Below, in pieces: positions 36,164 through 44,775 of a stretch of DNA of 61,838 nt (its first letter is position 1; each line of letters begins with the position of its first letter). Source of the DNA: an uncultured Solobacterium sp. Lineage in GTDB: Bacteria; Bacillota_I; Bacilli_A; Erysipelotrichales; Erysipelotrichaceae. A program made the position numbers and the translations under genes. Location: NCBI GenBank assembly GCA_900547815.1, contig URHY01000003.1, positions 1-61,838 on the forward strand, given 5' to 3'. The notes beneath the pieces are model-generated. The model ran no database searches and was not told the origin of the DNA. It saw only the letters and a program-made list of their open reading frames with translations.

Positions 36164-38578
36164 ATGTACGATCATTTAGAAGTAGAAAAGAAATGGCACA
36201 AATATTGGGAAGATCATGAAACATTTAAAACCGATGTTTGGGATTTCTCTAAACCAAAATTTTATGCACTAGACATGTTCCCATATCCAAGTGGAGTTGG
36301 ACTTCATGCAGGACATCCAGAAGGATATACTGCAACAGACATCGTTTCACGTATGAAACGTATGCAAGGATATAATGTTCTTCACCCAATGGGATATGAT
36401 TCTTTTGGCTTACCTGCTGAGCAATATGCAGTTCAAACCGGAAACAATCCAAATGGATTTACACAAAAGAATATTAAGACTTTCACGAATCAGTTAAAAG
36501 AATTAGGTTTTGATTATGACTGGTCAAAAATGATTGCGACATCAGATCCAGATTTCTATCATTGGACACAATGGATCTTTAAACAATTGTATAAAGATGG
36601 ATATGCTAAATATGTTGATATGCCAGTAAACTGGTGTGAAGAACTTGGTACAGTTTTATCCAATGATGAAGTTATTGATGGTAAAAGTGAACGTGGAGGC
36701 TATCCAGTTATCCGTAAAAATATGAAACAGCTTTGTATTGATCAGGCTGCTTTTGCGGAACGATTATTAGAAGGCTTGAATGAAATTGATTGGCCAGAAT
36801 CGACAAAGGAAATGCAAAGAAACTGGATTGGTCGTTCAACAGGTGTTGAGGTTCAATTTGAAATCGTAGGTGGAGGAAAATTCTCTATTTTTACAACATG
36901 TATCGAAACAATTTATGGTATTACATTCATGGTGCTTGCACCAGATGGAGATTTAGTACAAGAATTAATGCCAAGAATTCAAAATCAAGAAGAAGTTAAG
37001 GCATATATTCAGGAAACTGTTTCTAAGTCTGAAATGGATCGTACAGAATTAAATAAAGGGAAATCAGGATGTCGTCTTGAAGGCATTAAAGCAATCAACC
37101 CAGTTAATGGAAAAGAAGTTGAAGTCTTTATTGGAGATTTCGTATTGGCTAACTACGGCACAGGTGCTGTAATGGCTGTTCCTAGTCATGATCAACGTGA
37201 CTTTGAATATGCGATTGCCCATAATATTGACATGATTCAAGTCATTGAAGGTCAAGATGTGAGTGAACATGCTTTTGAAAAACAGGATTATTTAGGAAAA
37301 GGATGTAAGCTAATCAACTCCGAAGAATTTACAGGTTTAACTGTAGAAGAAGCTAAAGTTGCAATTACGAAAAAATTGGTAGCTATGGGCATTGCAAAAG
37401 AAACCGTAAACTATCGTTTCCGTGAATGGATTTTTGCACGTCAACGTTATTGGGGTGAACCAGTTCCAATCGTACACTTAGATGATGGTACAGACTATGT
37501 ACTTAGTGATGATGAATTACCTTTGATTCTTCCTGAACTAGAAGACTACAAAGGACATAATGGAAAAGCTCCACTTGAAAATGCGACAGAATGGAAACAA
37601 TACAACAAAAATGGTGTTAAAGGTGTTCGTGAAACAAGTACAATGCCAGGTTCTGCCGGATCTTCATGGTATTACTTACGCTATATTGATCCACACAACA
37701 ATGAGAAACTTGCAGATCCAGAATTATTGAAACACTGGATGCCAGTTGACTTATATGTAGGTGGACCTGAACATGCGGTAGGACACTTGATGTATTCTCG
37801 TATTTGGAATAACTATTTATATGACAAGGGTATTGTCGCATGTAAGGAACCATTTAAGAAATTAGTTCATCAAGGTATGATTTTAGGTGAAAATGGAATT
37901 AAAATGGGAAAACGATTCCCAGAATATGTTGTCAATCCTTCAGACATCGTAAAGAAATATGGTGCGGATACACTTCGTTTATATGAAATGTTTATGGGAC
38001 CATTAGAACAAAGTAAACCTTGGTCAATGGCAGGTTGTGATGGTGCTAGAAGATGGATTGATCGTGTTTATCGTTTGTTCATTGAATCTGGTAAAGTTAC
38101 AGATACAAATGATGGTAAATTAGATAAGGTCTATAACCAGACTGTTAAAAAGGTTACGGAAGACTATGAATCATTAGGATTTAATACGGCTATTTCGCAA
38201 ATGATGATTTTTATAAATGAAGCCTATAAAGCAGAAACAGTTTATAAACCATATGCCGAAGGAATCGTGAAGATGCTTTCTTGTATTACACCTCATATTG
38301 GTGAAGAAATGTGGCAATTACTTGGACATGATGAAACAATCGCATATGAGCCTTGGCCAACTTATGATGAAGCTAAATTAGTAGAAGATACAATTACTTG
38401 TGTTGTTCAAGTGAATGGTAAAGTTCGTGGTAAATTTGAAGCAGCTGTTGGATCAAGTGATGATAAGCTTCAAGAACAAGCTATGAAATTAGAAACAGTT
38501 CAACGTCAGCTTGAGGGAAAAACAATTCGCAAGGTTATTGTTGTTAAGGGTAAAGTCGTAAATATTGTTGCCAACTAA
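36164..38578 (+). CDS. leuS: leucyl-tRNA synthetase
   Basis: A class I synthetase of 804 residues. It has the HIGH-type motif H-A-G-H-P-E-G near residue 45, the CP1 editing domain, the W-Y-Y-L-R-Y-I-D-P segment, and the C-terminal domain. The KMSKS motif reads K-M-G-K-R (near residue 580), a variant in an otherwise standard region. The ATG follows AGGAGG. It is controlled by the T-box leader directly upstream. Confidence 0.97.
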   Translation: MYDHLEVEKKWHKYWEDHETFKTDVWDFSKPKFYALDMFPYPSGVGLHAGHPEGYTATDIVSRMKRMQGYNVLHPMGYDSFGLPAEQYAVQTGNNPNGFTQKNIKTFTNQLKELGFDYDWSKMIATSDPDFYHWTQWIFKQLYKDGYAKYVDMPVNWCEELGTVLSNDEVIDGKSERGGYPVIRKNMKQLCIDQAAFAERLLEGLNEIDWPESTKEMQRNWIGRSTGVEVQFEIVGGGKFSIFTTCIETIYGITFMVLAPDGDLVQELMPRIQNQEEVKAYIQETVSKSEMDRTELNKGKSGCRLEGIKAINPVNGKEVEVFIGDFVLANYGTGAVMAVPSHDQRDFEYAIAHNIDMIQVIEGQDVSEHAFEKQDYLGKGCKLINSEEFTGLTVEEAKVAITKKLVAMGIAKETVNYRFREWIFARQRYWGEPVPIVHLDDGTDYVLSDDELPLILPELEDYKGHNGKAPLENATEWKQYNKNGVKGVRETSTMPGSAGSSWYYLRYIDPHNNEKLADPELLKHWMPVDLYVGGPEHAVGHLMYSRIWNNYLYDKGIVACKEPFKKLVHQGMILGENGIKMGKRFPEYVVNPSDIVKKYGADTLRLYEMFMGPLEQSKPWSMAGCDGARRWIDRVYRLFIESGKVTDTNDGKLDKVYNQTVKKVTEDYESLGFNTAISQMMIFINEAYKAETVYKPYAEGIVKMLSCITPHIGEEMWQLLGHDETIAYEPWPTYDEAKLVEDTITCVVQVNGKVRGKFEAAVGSSDDKLQEQAMKLETVQRQLEGKTIRKVIVVKGKVVNIVAN

Positions 38579-38589
38579 GAAGGTGTAGT

Positions 38590-39840
38590 ATGCAGATACG
38601 AAGTATAGATGAAAATAAATATCAAGCCTATTTAGATAGTATTGAATATGCAGATTTTTTGCAGTCTGTCGAGCAATCGAATAAATTAAAATCAAATGGA
38701 TGGCAGGTTGAATACTTGCAATTTGTCGAGAATGATGTTGTTAAAGCTTCAGCTATGATTGGTATTATTCCTTTGATGAAAGTTTTTAAATATTGTTATG
38801 TTCCACGTGGATTTATTATGGATTATCATGATAAAGATTTAGTTTCAAGTGTCGCAAAAGTATTTAAAGAATATTTGAATTCAAAAGGTATTGTATATGC
38901 AGAAATGGATCCAGCAATTCAACTTCAACAAAGAAATCAAGATGGAGATATTGTGGAGGGTGGTTTTAATAACTTTGATGTTGTTGAAAACTTGAAATCT
39001 TCAGGTTTTCTTCAACTCCCTTTAAAAACAGGATACGATTTATCGAAGGAATGTCGTTTTGTGTCCGTGCTTGATGTGAAAGATAAAACGGCTGATGAGG
39101 TATTTAAGGGATTTATTTCAAAAACGCGTCATAATATCAAAAATGCTTTAAAGAACAGTGTTAAGATTCGTGAATTGAGTCGTGATGAATTGTCGATTCT
39201 TAAAGAACTTGTAAATATGTCTGGTGAAAAACAAAATTATGACACATTTACCTTAGAATTCTTTGAGAACGAATATGATCACTTTAAACAAAATGTGAAG
39301 GCATATATGGCGTATTTGGATGTGAATGAATATGTTTCAAATATTGAAGATGGAATCAAAAAAGAAACAGAAACGATTGAGCGTGCAAATGAGACATTAA
39401 AGGAAAATCCATATTCTAAAAATTCGCAGAATCGTTTGAAGATTGCAACTAAGAACTTAGAGTCTTTACAAAAACGACAGGAAGAAGCTAAAGAAATAAA
39501 ATCAAATTGCTCAGATGAGCTGCCTTTAGCTGCGGCAATGTTCTTGTTCTATAAAGGAGAAGTTTACTATTTGTCGAGTGGTTCAAATGAACGATATAAA
39601 AAATTCAAAGGTCCATATGCGCTTCAGTGGTATATCATTCAAAAAACGATTGAAGAAGGCAATCACACATATAATTTCTATGGTATTAGTGGATTGTTTA
39701 AACCAGAAGAAGAAGGTTATGGTGTCTTTGATTTTAAACGAGGATTTAATGCAGTTGTACATGAATATATTGGTAACTTCATTCTTCCGTGTAAACCATT
39801 TATCTTTAAAATTTATAACAATTTAAAACATATTTGTTGA
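38590..39840 (+). CDS. FemAB-family peptidoglycan aminoacyltransferase
   Basis: It transfers amino acids from aminoacyl-tRNA to lipid II for the interpeptide bridge. The 416 residues show two GNAT-like halves (A-D-F-L-Q-S near 18; the P-R-G-F-I-M-D segment; T-Y-N-F-Y-G-I-S-G near 360). A long charged helical hairpin (about 245-300), the coiled-coil arm of Fem proteins, interrupts the second half. It is a single FemX-like gene, so which residue it adds is unknown. AAGGTG precedes the ATG. leuS ends 11 bases upstream. Confidence 0.88.
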   Translation: MQIRSIDENKYQAYLDSIEYADFLQSVEQSNKLKSNGWQVEYLQFVENDVVKASAMIGIIPLMKVFKYCYVPRGFIMDYHDKDLVSSVAKVFKEYLNSKGIVYAEMDPAIQLQQRNQDGDIVEGGFNNFDVVENLKSSGFLQLPLKTGYDLSKECRFVSVLDVKDKTADEVFKGFISKTRHNIKNALKNSVKIRELSRDELSILKELVNMSGEKQNYDTFTLEFFENEYDHFKQNVKAYMAYLDVNEYVSNIEDGIKKETETIERANETLKENPYSKNSQNRLKIATKNLESLQKRQEEAKEIKSNCSDELPLAAAMFLFYKGEVYYLSSGSNERYKKFKGPYALQWYIIQKTIEEGNHTYNFYGISGLFKPEEEGYGVFDFKRGFNAVVHEYIGNFILPCKPFIFKIYNNLKHIC

Positions 39841-39865
39841 GTTTAGGTTCTAGATTCGATATAAT
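39837..39865 (+). promoter_or_regulatory. tyrS leader promoter
   Basis: TTGAGT (39837-39842) and TATAAT (39860-39865), 17-bp spacer. The -35 box overlaps the stop codon of the Fem gene. Confidence 0.75.
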
Positions 39866-39871
39866 GGATTC

Positions 39872-40078
39872 GCTATGATAAGAAAGAGTACACAGATTAT
39901 CTATTTCTTAGAGAGAAACTGGCTGGTGTAAAGTTTCAAATAGACCTGTGGAATACACCTTGGAGCTTCAATTTTGACGTATACCTGCGTTAAAGGTTTA
40001 AGTGCATACAATTATTCTTTGTATGAAGTAAGGTGGTACCGCGATCAAATCGTCCTTATAGGGCGATTTTTTTATTTT
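39872..40078 (+). promoter_or_regulatory. T-box leader of tyrS, specifier TAC (Tyr)
   Basis: AAGGTGGTACCGCG is at 40030-40043, the AGAGAG motif near 39911, and the specifier TAC at 39954-39956, six bases before GAGCT. The terminator stem (40047-40055 with 40061-40069) is followed by TTTTTTT. The bulge TGGT fits A73 of tRNA-Tyr. Confidence 0.94.
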
Positions 40079-40091
40079 CAGGGAGGACAAA

Positions 40092-41324
40092 ATGGAATTA
40101 TTTGAAGAATTGAAATGGCGTGGGCTTGTTGACAATGTTACAAGTGATGAAGTAGAAGATGTAATCAATAATGGGAAAGTCACATTCTATATTGGTACAG
40201 ATCCAACAGCAGATAGCTTACACATTGGGCACTATTCATCATTGTTGATGGCAAAGCGTTTAGAAAAACATGGACATCACCCAATCATGTTGGTTGGTGG
40301 AGCTACAGGATTTATCGGGGATCCAAAGGCAACTGGAGAAAGAAGTATGTTGACTCCAGAAGTATTAAAATCAAATTATGATGCTTTACATGCACAAATC
40401 TCTAAATTATGGGGATTTGACATGGTCAATAACTTAGATTGGACTAAAGATATCACAATCATTGATTTCTTGCGTGACTATGGAAAATTATTCAACGTAA
40501 ACTACATGTTGAATAAAGAAACAGTAAAGAAACGTTTGGATTCTGGTATTAGTTATACAGAATTTTCTTATATGATTCTTCAATCTTTGGACTTCTTAAA
40601 TCTCTATCAGACAAAAGGTTGTACAATGCAGATTGGTGGACAAGACCAATGGGGAAATATTACTTCAGGTTTGGAATTGATTCGTAAAAAATGTGGTGCT
40701 GATGTGAAATGCTATGGTTTAACAATGCCATTAATTACGAAAGCAGATGGAACTAAATTTGGTAAGAGTGAAACAGGAACTGTATGGTTGGATCCTAAAA
40801 AGACTTCACCTTATGAATTGTATCAATTCTTATTCAATACAGATGATTCAAAGGTTATTGAATACTTGAAAAAATTAACATTCCTTACAAAAGAAGAAAT
40901 TGATGCATTGGAAGTTTCTTTAAATGAAGATGCTGGTAGACGTGAAGCACAAAAGAAATTGGCAGAAGAAGTTGTTCGTGATTTACATGGTGAAGAAGGG
41001 TTAGAATCTGCAATTAAGATCACAAATGCATTGTTTAGAGGCCAATTAAATGACTTAGATGAACAACAGCGTCTAGATGCCGTAAAAAATATGGATAAAG
41101 TTGATCAAGAAGCAGGTAAGACTTTAATCGATGTTTTAGTGGAGGCTAAAATTGCTTCGAGTCGTCGTGAAGCTAGAGAATGGATCAAGGGAAATTCAAT
41201 TAGCTTAAATGGCGTTAAAGTTAATGATGAAACATTGGTTATTGATTCATCACAGGCTTATGTATCAAACTATGTAATCATTCGTCGTGGTAAGAAAAGA
41301 TATTATTGCTTAAATTTGAAATAA
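40092..41324 (+). CDS. tyrS: tyrosyl-tRNA synthetase
   Basis: A class I synthetase of 410 residues. The HIGH motif reads S-L-H-I-G-H-Y near residue 46; G-G-Q-D-Q-W-G-N lies near residue 182; and the KMSKS counterpart is K-F-G-K-S near residue 221. The C-terminal S4 domain starts near residue 345 (A-S-S-R-R-E-A-R-E). GGGAGGAC precedes the ATG. The T-box leader controls it. Confidence 0.97.
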   Translation: MELFEELKWRGLVDNVTSDEVEDVINNGKVTFYIGTDPTADSLHIGHYSSLLMAKRLEKHGHHPIMLVGGATGFIGDPKATGERSMLTPEVLKSNYDALHAQISKLWGFDMVNNLDWTKDITIIDFLRDYGKLFNVNYMLNKETVKKRLDSGISYTEFSYMILQSLDFLNLYQTKGCTMQIGGQDQWGNITSGLELIRKKCGADVKCYGLTMPLITKADGTKFGKSETGTVWLDPKKTSPYELYQFLFNTDDSKVIEYLKKLTFLTKEEIDALEVSLNEDAGRREAQKKLAEEVVRDLHGEEGLESAIKITNALFRGQLNDLDEQQRLDAVKNMDKVDQEAGKTLIDVLVEAKIASSRREAREWIKGNSISLNGVKVNDETLVIDSSQAYVSNYVIIRRGKKRYYCLNLK

Positions 41325-41329
41325 ATTAA

Positions 41330-41373
41330 AAATACGTGGTTAGACATTTTTGCCTTGCCACGTATTTCTTTTT
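41330..41373. terminator. tyrS terminator inside the end of the radical SAM gene
   Basis: AAATACGTGG (41330-41339) pairs with CCACGTATTT (41358-41367), then CTTTTT. The loop and 3' arm are coding for the convergent gene. Confidence 0.75.
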
Positions 41374-42269
41374 ACCATTAATTTATCAATTTCATTTGTC
41401 ACAATCGTTTTTTTGATTGTCCATTTTGGTTCAATTAAATCTTTCGCAATACCATCACCTGTTAAACGTTCAATAATTATTTCTTTTGGCAATAATTCCA
41501 ATTGATCGACTACAATATCTACATATTCTTCTAAAGTTAGAATATGGAACGGATGTTCTTTATATTCTTTTGCCATTTGTGTTCCTTCGATTAGATGCAG
41601 CATATGAATTTTGATTGCATCGACAGGATGAGAAGATATCTGTTTTATAGTCTCTAACATATCGGATTTTGATTCATTTGGTAAACCATTAATAATATGT
41701 ACACATGTTTTGATGTTTGTAGATTCTAATTTGTCTAACCAATCAAATACGATTTGTGTTGAATGTTTTCGATTACATCTTTCCATTGTATTTTCATGTA
41801 CACTTTGTAAGCCTAATTCAAGCCAGACTTCTTTATTTTGACTATTTAAATAGTCTATGATTTCATCATTTAAACAATCGGCACGTGTTGCGATCGCAAC
41901 GCCAGGAATGTCTGGATCATTGAAAAAAGGATCATATACTTTTTTTAAGACTTCAAGTGGGGCATATGTATTGGAATAGCTTTGAAAATAGGCAAATCCA
42001 ATACAATCAGGCCACTTATTTTGCATACGCTTTAGACCTTCTTTGTATTGTTTTTGTAAAGAATCATCAAAACATAATATACTATCACCACTACCCATGC
42101 TTGAGCAGAATGTACATCCACCAATACCTTTTGTTCCATCTCGGTTTGGACATGTGAAGCCTGCGTTTAATGGAATTTTAGCGACTTTTTGATGGTAATT
42201 ATTACGAAAATAATAATTAATTGTTTGATATCTCTTATTGTCGTTTGAATAAGGATAAGGATTGTTCAT
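41340..42269 (-). CDS. radical SAM protein, TIGR01212/YhcC-type
   Basis: A 309-residue radical SAM protein. The cluster motif is atypical for spacing: C-P-N-R-D-G-T-K-G-I-G-G-C-T-F-C, which is the TIGR01212 (YtqA/YhcC) pattern. The middle has E-L-G-L-Q-S and H-I-I-N-G-L-P. Substrate unknown; a tRNA-related role has been proposed for relatives. The start at MNNPYPY is used, with GGGTGA five bases before it; a reading four codons longer would include that site. It stands alone, minus strand, between tyrS and aroF. Confidence 0.85.
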   Translation of the reverse strand: MNNPYPYSNDNKRYQTINYYFRNNYHQKVAKIPLNAGFTCPNRDGTKGIGGCTFCSSMGSGDSILCFDDSLQKQYKEGLKRMQNKWPDCIGFAYFQSYSNTYAPLEVLKKVYDPFFNDPDIPGVAIATRADCLNDEIIDYLNSQNKEVWLELGLQSVHENTMERCNRKHSTQIVFDWLDKLESTNIKTCVHIINGLPNESKSDMLETIKQISSHPVDAIKIHMLHLIEGTQMAKEYKEHPFHILTLEEYVDIVVDQLELLPKEIIIERLTGDGIAKDLIEPKWTIKKTIVTNEIDKLMVKRNTWQGKNV

Positions 42270-42289
42270 TGTATCACCCAAAGCATTGT

Positions 42290-42321
42290 AACATAAAAAG
42301 AAACTGCGTGTGCAGTTTCTT
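42290..42321 (-). terminator. DAHP synthase gene terminator
   Basis: Stem AAGAAACTGC with GCAGTTTCTT (42298-42307 and 42312-42321), loop GTGT. On the minus strand it is followed by TTTTTATG. It covers part of the aroF stop codon. Confidence 0.78.
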
Positions 42322-43333
42322 ATAATTCTCTTCCAATAACTTTAGCGATAGCTTTTCCTTTTTGAACTAGATCAGCATAGCGTTTTGGTTTTAAACTTTG
42401 AGCACCATCACTCCATGCGTTTTCTGGATCATCATGTACTTCAATAATCAAACCATCAGCACCAGCTGCGATGGCAGCAAGGGATAAGGAGTCAATTAAT
42501 TTATAATCACCCGCTGCATGGCTTGGATCAATAATAATAGGTAAGTGGGTTCTTTCTTTAATAATAGGTACAACACTTAAATCTAATGTGTTACGAGTAT
42601 AAGTTTCAAAAGTACGAATACCACGTTCACAGAATATAACGTTTGGATTGCCTTCTGACATAATGTATTCGGCTGCCATGATCCATTCTTGAATCGTTGC
42701 AGACATGCCTCGTTTTAAAAGAATTGGTTTTTTTGTTCTACCGACAGCTTTTAATAAGTCAAAGTTCTGCATGTTACGAGCGCCAATTTGAATAATGTCT
42801 ACATTTTCAACAAATTCATCCAAATGATCAGCACTCATAAGTTCAGATACGATAGGAAGCCCTGTTTCTTCTCTAGCTTTGACCATAGCCATAACTCCTG
42901 CCGTTCCCATTCCTTGAAAAGCATAAGGACTTGTTCTTGGTTTATAAGCTCCGCCACGTAACATATCAGCGCCTGCTGCTTTTACTTCTTTAGCAATACG
43001 ACAGATTTGTTCTTCTCCTTCAACAGAGCAAGGGCCTGCAATCATCGCAATTTTTTTGCCGCCAATTTGAATGCCATTTACATCTACAATCGTATCTTCT
43101 GGATGGAACATACGGTTGGCTAATTTATAAGGTTGGGCAACACGTTGTACGTTATATACAATGGGGTTAGCCAATACACTTTTTTCATCGACAATACTTG
43201 TATCTCCAACTAAACCAAAGACGTTATAGTTATCGCCTTGAATCATTGTGACATGAAGATTCATGCCTTCAAATTTGTCAATCAATTTGTCGACATCGTG
43301 TTTGGGTGCATTTTTCTTTAAAGTAATAATCAT
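42320..43333 (-). CDS. aroF: 3-deoxy-7-phosphoheptulonate (DAHP) synthase
   Basis: The first enzyme of the shikimate pathway to Phe, Tyr and Trp, 337 residues. An N-terminal ferredoxin-like regulatory domain (about 1-75, MIITLKKNAPKHDVDKL) precedes the barrel with A-G-P-C-S-V-E-G-E (metal cysteine), R-G-G-A-Y-K-P-R-T-S, L-L-K-R-G-M and D-P-S-H-A-A-G-D. This domain order is the AroG/T. maritima-like feedback-sensitive type. The start at MIITLK is used, with AAGGA upstream; eleven more codons would run over it. It is monocistronic. Regulation: a leader ORF rich in Phe/Tyr codons and an attenuator lie 30-150 bases upstream. Confidence 0.95.
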   Translation of the reverse strand: MIITLKKNAPKHDVDKLIDKFEGMNLHVTMIQGDNYNVFGLVGDTSIVDEKSVLANPIVYNVQRVAQPYKLANRMFHPEDTIVDVNGIQIGGKKIAMIAGPCSVEGEEQICRIAKEVKAAGADMLRGGAYKPRTSPYAFQGMGTAGVMAMVKAREETGLPIVSELMSADHLDEFVENVDIIQIGARNMQNFDLLKAVGRTKKPILLKRGMSATIQEWIMAAEYIMSEGNPNVIFCERGIRTFETYTRNTLDLSVVPIIKERTHLPIIIDPSHAAGDYKLIDSLSLAAIAAGADGLIIEVHDDPENAWSDGAQSLKPKRYADLVQKGKAIAKVIGREL

Positions 43334-43362
43334 AATAATATCCTTCTTTCCATTTGTGAGTA

Positions 43363-43397
43363 ACAAAAAAGCATTAACAGTAAAATTGTTAATGCTT
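43363..43397 (-). terminator. attenuator terminator upstream of aroF
   Basis: Minus strand: AAGCATTAACA (43397-43387) pairs with TGTTAATGCTT (43379-43369), seven-base loop, followed by TTTTTTG. It ends 30 bases before the aroF start, so transcription would stop before the gene unless the stem is prevented. Confidence 0.85.
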
Positions 43398-43400
43398 AAA

Positions 43401-43447
43401 AGCCCTAATTAAAATACCATTCAGTTTTGATTGGCTTAATTAGGGCT
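43401..43447 (-). promoter_or_regulatory. protector/antiterminator region of the aroF attenuator
   Basis: Twelve-base perfect arms: AGCCCTAATTAA (43447-43436 on the minus strand) and TTAATTAGGGCT (43412-43401), 23-base loop. The first arm starts in the stop codon of the leader peptide. If it is masked, the second arm can pair across a four-base bulge: T-T-A-A-T plus G-C-T with the A-G-C-A-T-T-A-A of the terminator 5' arm. That makes an antiterminator. Confidence 0.72.
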
Positions 43448-43487
43448 ATCTAAAGTAAAAGTAAAAATGTGTTGTATGGATGTTCAT
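43446..43487 (-). CDS. aromatic leader peptide of aroF
   Basis: A 13-codon ORF reads MNIHTTHFYFYFR and stops with TAG. Codons 8-12 are TTT TAC TTT TAC TTT, five consecutive Phe/Tyr codons, the end products of the pathway. AGGTGA lies six bases before the ATG, and a consensus-like promoter is directly upstream. The size and the position of the sensing codons just before the first attenuator arm match leader peptides such as PheL. I see no other function for it. Translation has not been shown. Confidence 0.8.
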   Translation of the reverse strand: MNIHTTHFYFYFR

Positions 43488-43504
43488 GTTAATCACCTGC
43501 ATAT

Positions 43505-43533
43505 ACTATAGCGCAGTTATTGAAAATATGCAA
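43505..43533 (-). promoter_or_regulatory. aroF leader promoter
   Basis: Minus strand TTGCAT (43528-43533), 17-bp spacer, TATAGT (43505-43510). The transcript would start about 43498, so AGGTGA of the leader peptide is very near the 5' end. Confidence 0.7.
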
Positions 43534-43636
43534 GTTGTTTTCTGAAAATAGTTACATTTTAACTTGTCAACCTCCTTGGCAAAACTGGTTATATTTTTGT
43601 CATTTCTTGTCGAAAAGTGTAAAACAAAATAAACGT

Positions 43637-43644
43637 GCTATAAT
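43637..43644 (+). promoter_or_regulatory. hpf promoter (extended -10)
   Basis: TATAAT at 43639-43644, with a TG one base before the box (TGCTATAAT). No good -35 box is seen at 17 bp. Confidence 0.55.
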
Positions 43645-43681
43645 CTAAGTAGCAATACAAATCATATAGGAGGTACATAAT

Positions 43682-44215
43682 ATGAAAGTAAATATTGTAG
43701 GAAAAAACATCACAGTAACTCAGGGAATCTCAGATAAGATTCATAAAAAATTAGATGTTTTAACAAAGTACTTCATTATTGGTGAGGATGATGTAGCTAA
43801 CGTTTTAGTTCGTACATATCCGACAAAACAAAAAATTGAAGTTACAATCCCAACACGTTATGCGATTCTTCGTGCAGAGGTTGTAGATGACGATTTATAT
43901 GCAGCTATCGATCGTGCTGTAGATAAATTGGAAGATCAAATTCGTAGAACAAAAACACGTTTAACACGTAAAAATAAAGAATCACTTGCTGAGGCTTTCT
44001 TAGATCACGAACTATTTAATGATGATGAAGTGGATGATGATGAAGTTGTTCGTACTAAATCAATTGTTCCAAAAGAAATGAGCTTAGATGAAGCTATTAT
44101 GAAAATGGAATTGTTGGGACACGATTTCTTCATTTATACAGATGATGAAACAAACAAAATTGCAGTCTGCTACAGACGTCATGATGGTGGATACGGATTA
44201 ATTGAAACTGAATAA
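43682..44215 (+). CDS. hpf: ribosome hibernation promoting factor, long form
   Basis: A 177-residue long HPF that dimerises 70S ribosomes into inactive 100S particles in stationary phase. The N-terminal domain (about 1-100) is YfiA-like, with K-L-D-V-L-T-K-Y-F and basic R-R-T-K-T-R-L-T-R. The C-terminal dimerisation domain begins V-R-T-K-S-I-V-P-K and ends with G-H-D-F-F-I-Y-T-D and V-C-Y-R-R-H-D-G-G-Y-G. AGGAGGTACATAAT precedes the ATG. It is monocistronic. Confidence 0.95.
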   Translation: MKVNIVGKNITVTQGISDKIHKKLDVLTKYFIIGEDDVANVLVRTYPTKQKIEVTIPTRYAILRAEVVDDDLYAAIDRAVDKLEDQIRRTKTRLTRKNKESLAEAFLDHELFNDDEVDDDEVVRTKSIVPKEMSLDEAIMKMELLGHDFFIYTDDETNKIAVCYRRHDGGYGLIETE

Positions 44216-44331
44216 TATATAAAATGGCATGTCAAATTGGCATGTCTTTTAATTGGAAATAAAAAAAAGAATATAAGTTTGAATAAGTCATTCTTTGTGC
44301 TATAATTATGTTCGTTAAGGAGGTTTTTCCC

Positions 44332-44763
44332 ATGGGATTTATGGATAAAGTAAAAGACTTCGTTGCTCCAATTGAAGAAGAAGACGATTATCAAGAAGCA
44401 CCACAAGCTGAAAAGGTAGAAGAAGTAGAACCTCAAAGTCGTTATGAGAGACCAAAAGCTCGTACGAACACAACTTCTTTGAATTCAAATACAAAAATGG
44501 TATTGTTTGAACCAAGAAGCTTTGGAGAAGCTGAGGAAGTAGGACAACGTTTAAAAGAAGGTCGTGCTGTTGTAGTTAATTTACACAAGCTAGATCGTGA
44601 CTATGCACAACGTACTATTGATTTTTTAACAGGTGTTGTATATGCACTTGATGGTAAAATTCAGAAAATTGGTCAGAACGTAATTTTATGTTCTCCAGCT
44701 GAAATTGGTGTACAAGGAACTATTTCATTAGGAAGTCCTGATGACTTCGAAGATGAAGACTAA
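44332..44763 (+). CDS. sepF: cell division protein SepF
   Basis: SepF (YlmF) polymerises under FtsZ and tethers it to the membrane. The 143 residues show an N-terminal amphipathic helix (M-G-F-M-D-K-V-K-D-F), an acidic, proline-poor linker, and the C-terminal polymerisation domain (LFEPRSFGEAEEVGQRLKEG, near residue 56). The start at MGFMDK follows AAGGAGG. TATAAT is at 44301-44306. The next gene is ylmH, as in the Bacillus ylm cluster; ylmG and divIVA are not present here. Confidence 0.93.
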   Translation: MGFMDKVKDFVAPIEEEDDYQEAPQAEKVEEVEPQSRYERPKARTNTTSLNSNTKMVLFEPRSFGEAEEVGQRLKEGRAVVVNLHKLDRDYAQRTIDFLTGVVYALDGKIQKIGQNVILCSPAEIGVQGTISLGSPDDFEDED

Positions 44764-44775
44764 TATTTACTTTTA

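Noticed and set aside
43600..43621. TTGTCA-type repeats before hpf as a CtsR or other operator
   Set aside because: Three loose TTGTC copies are irregularly spaced and do not match the CtsR heptad repeat.
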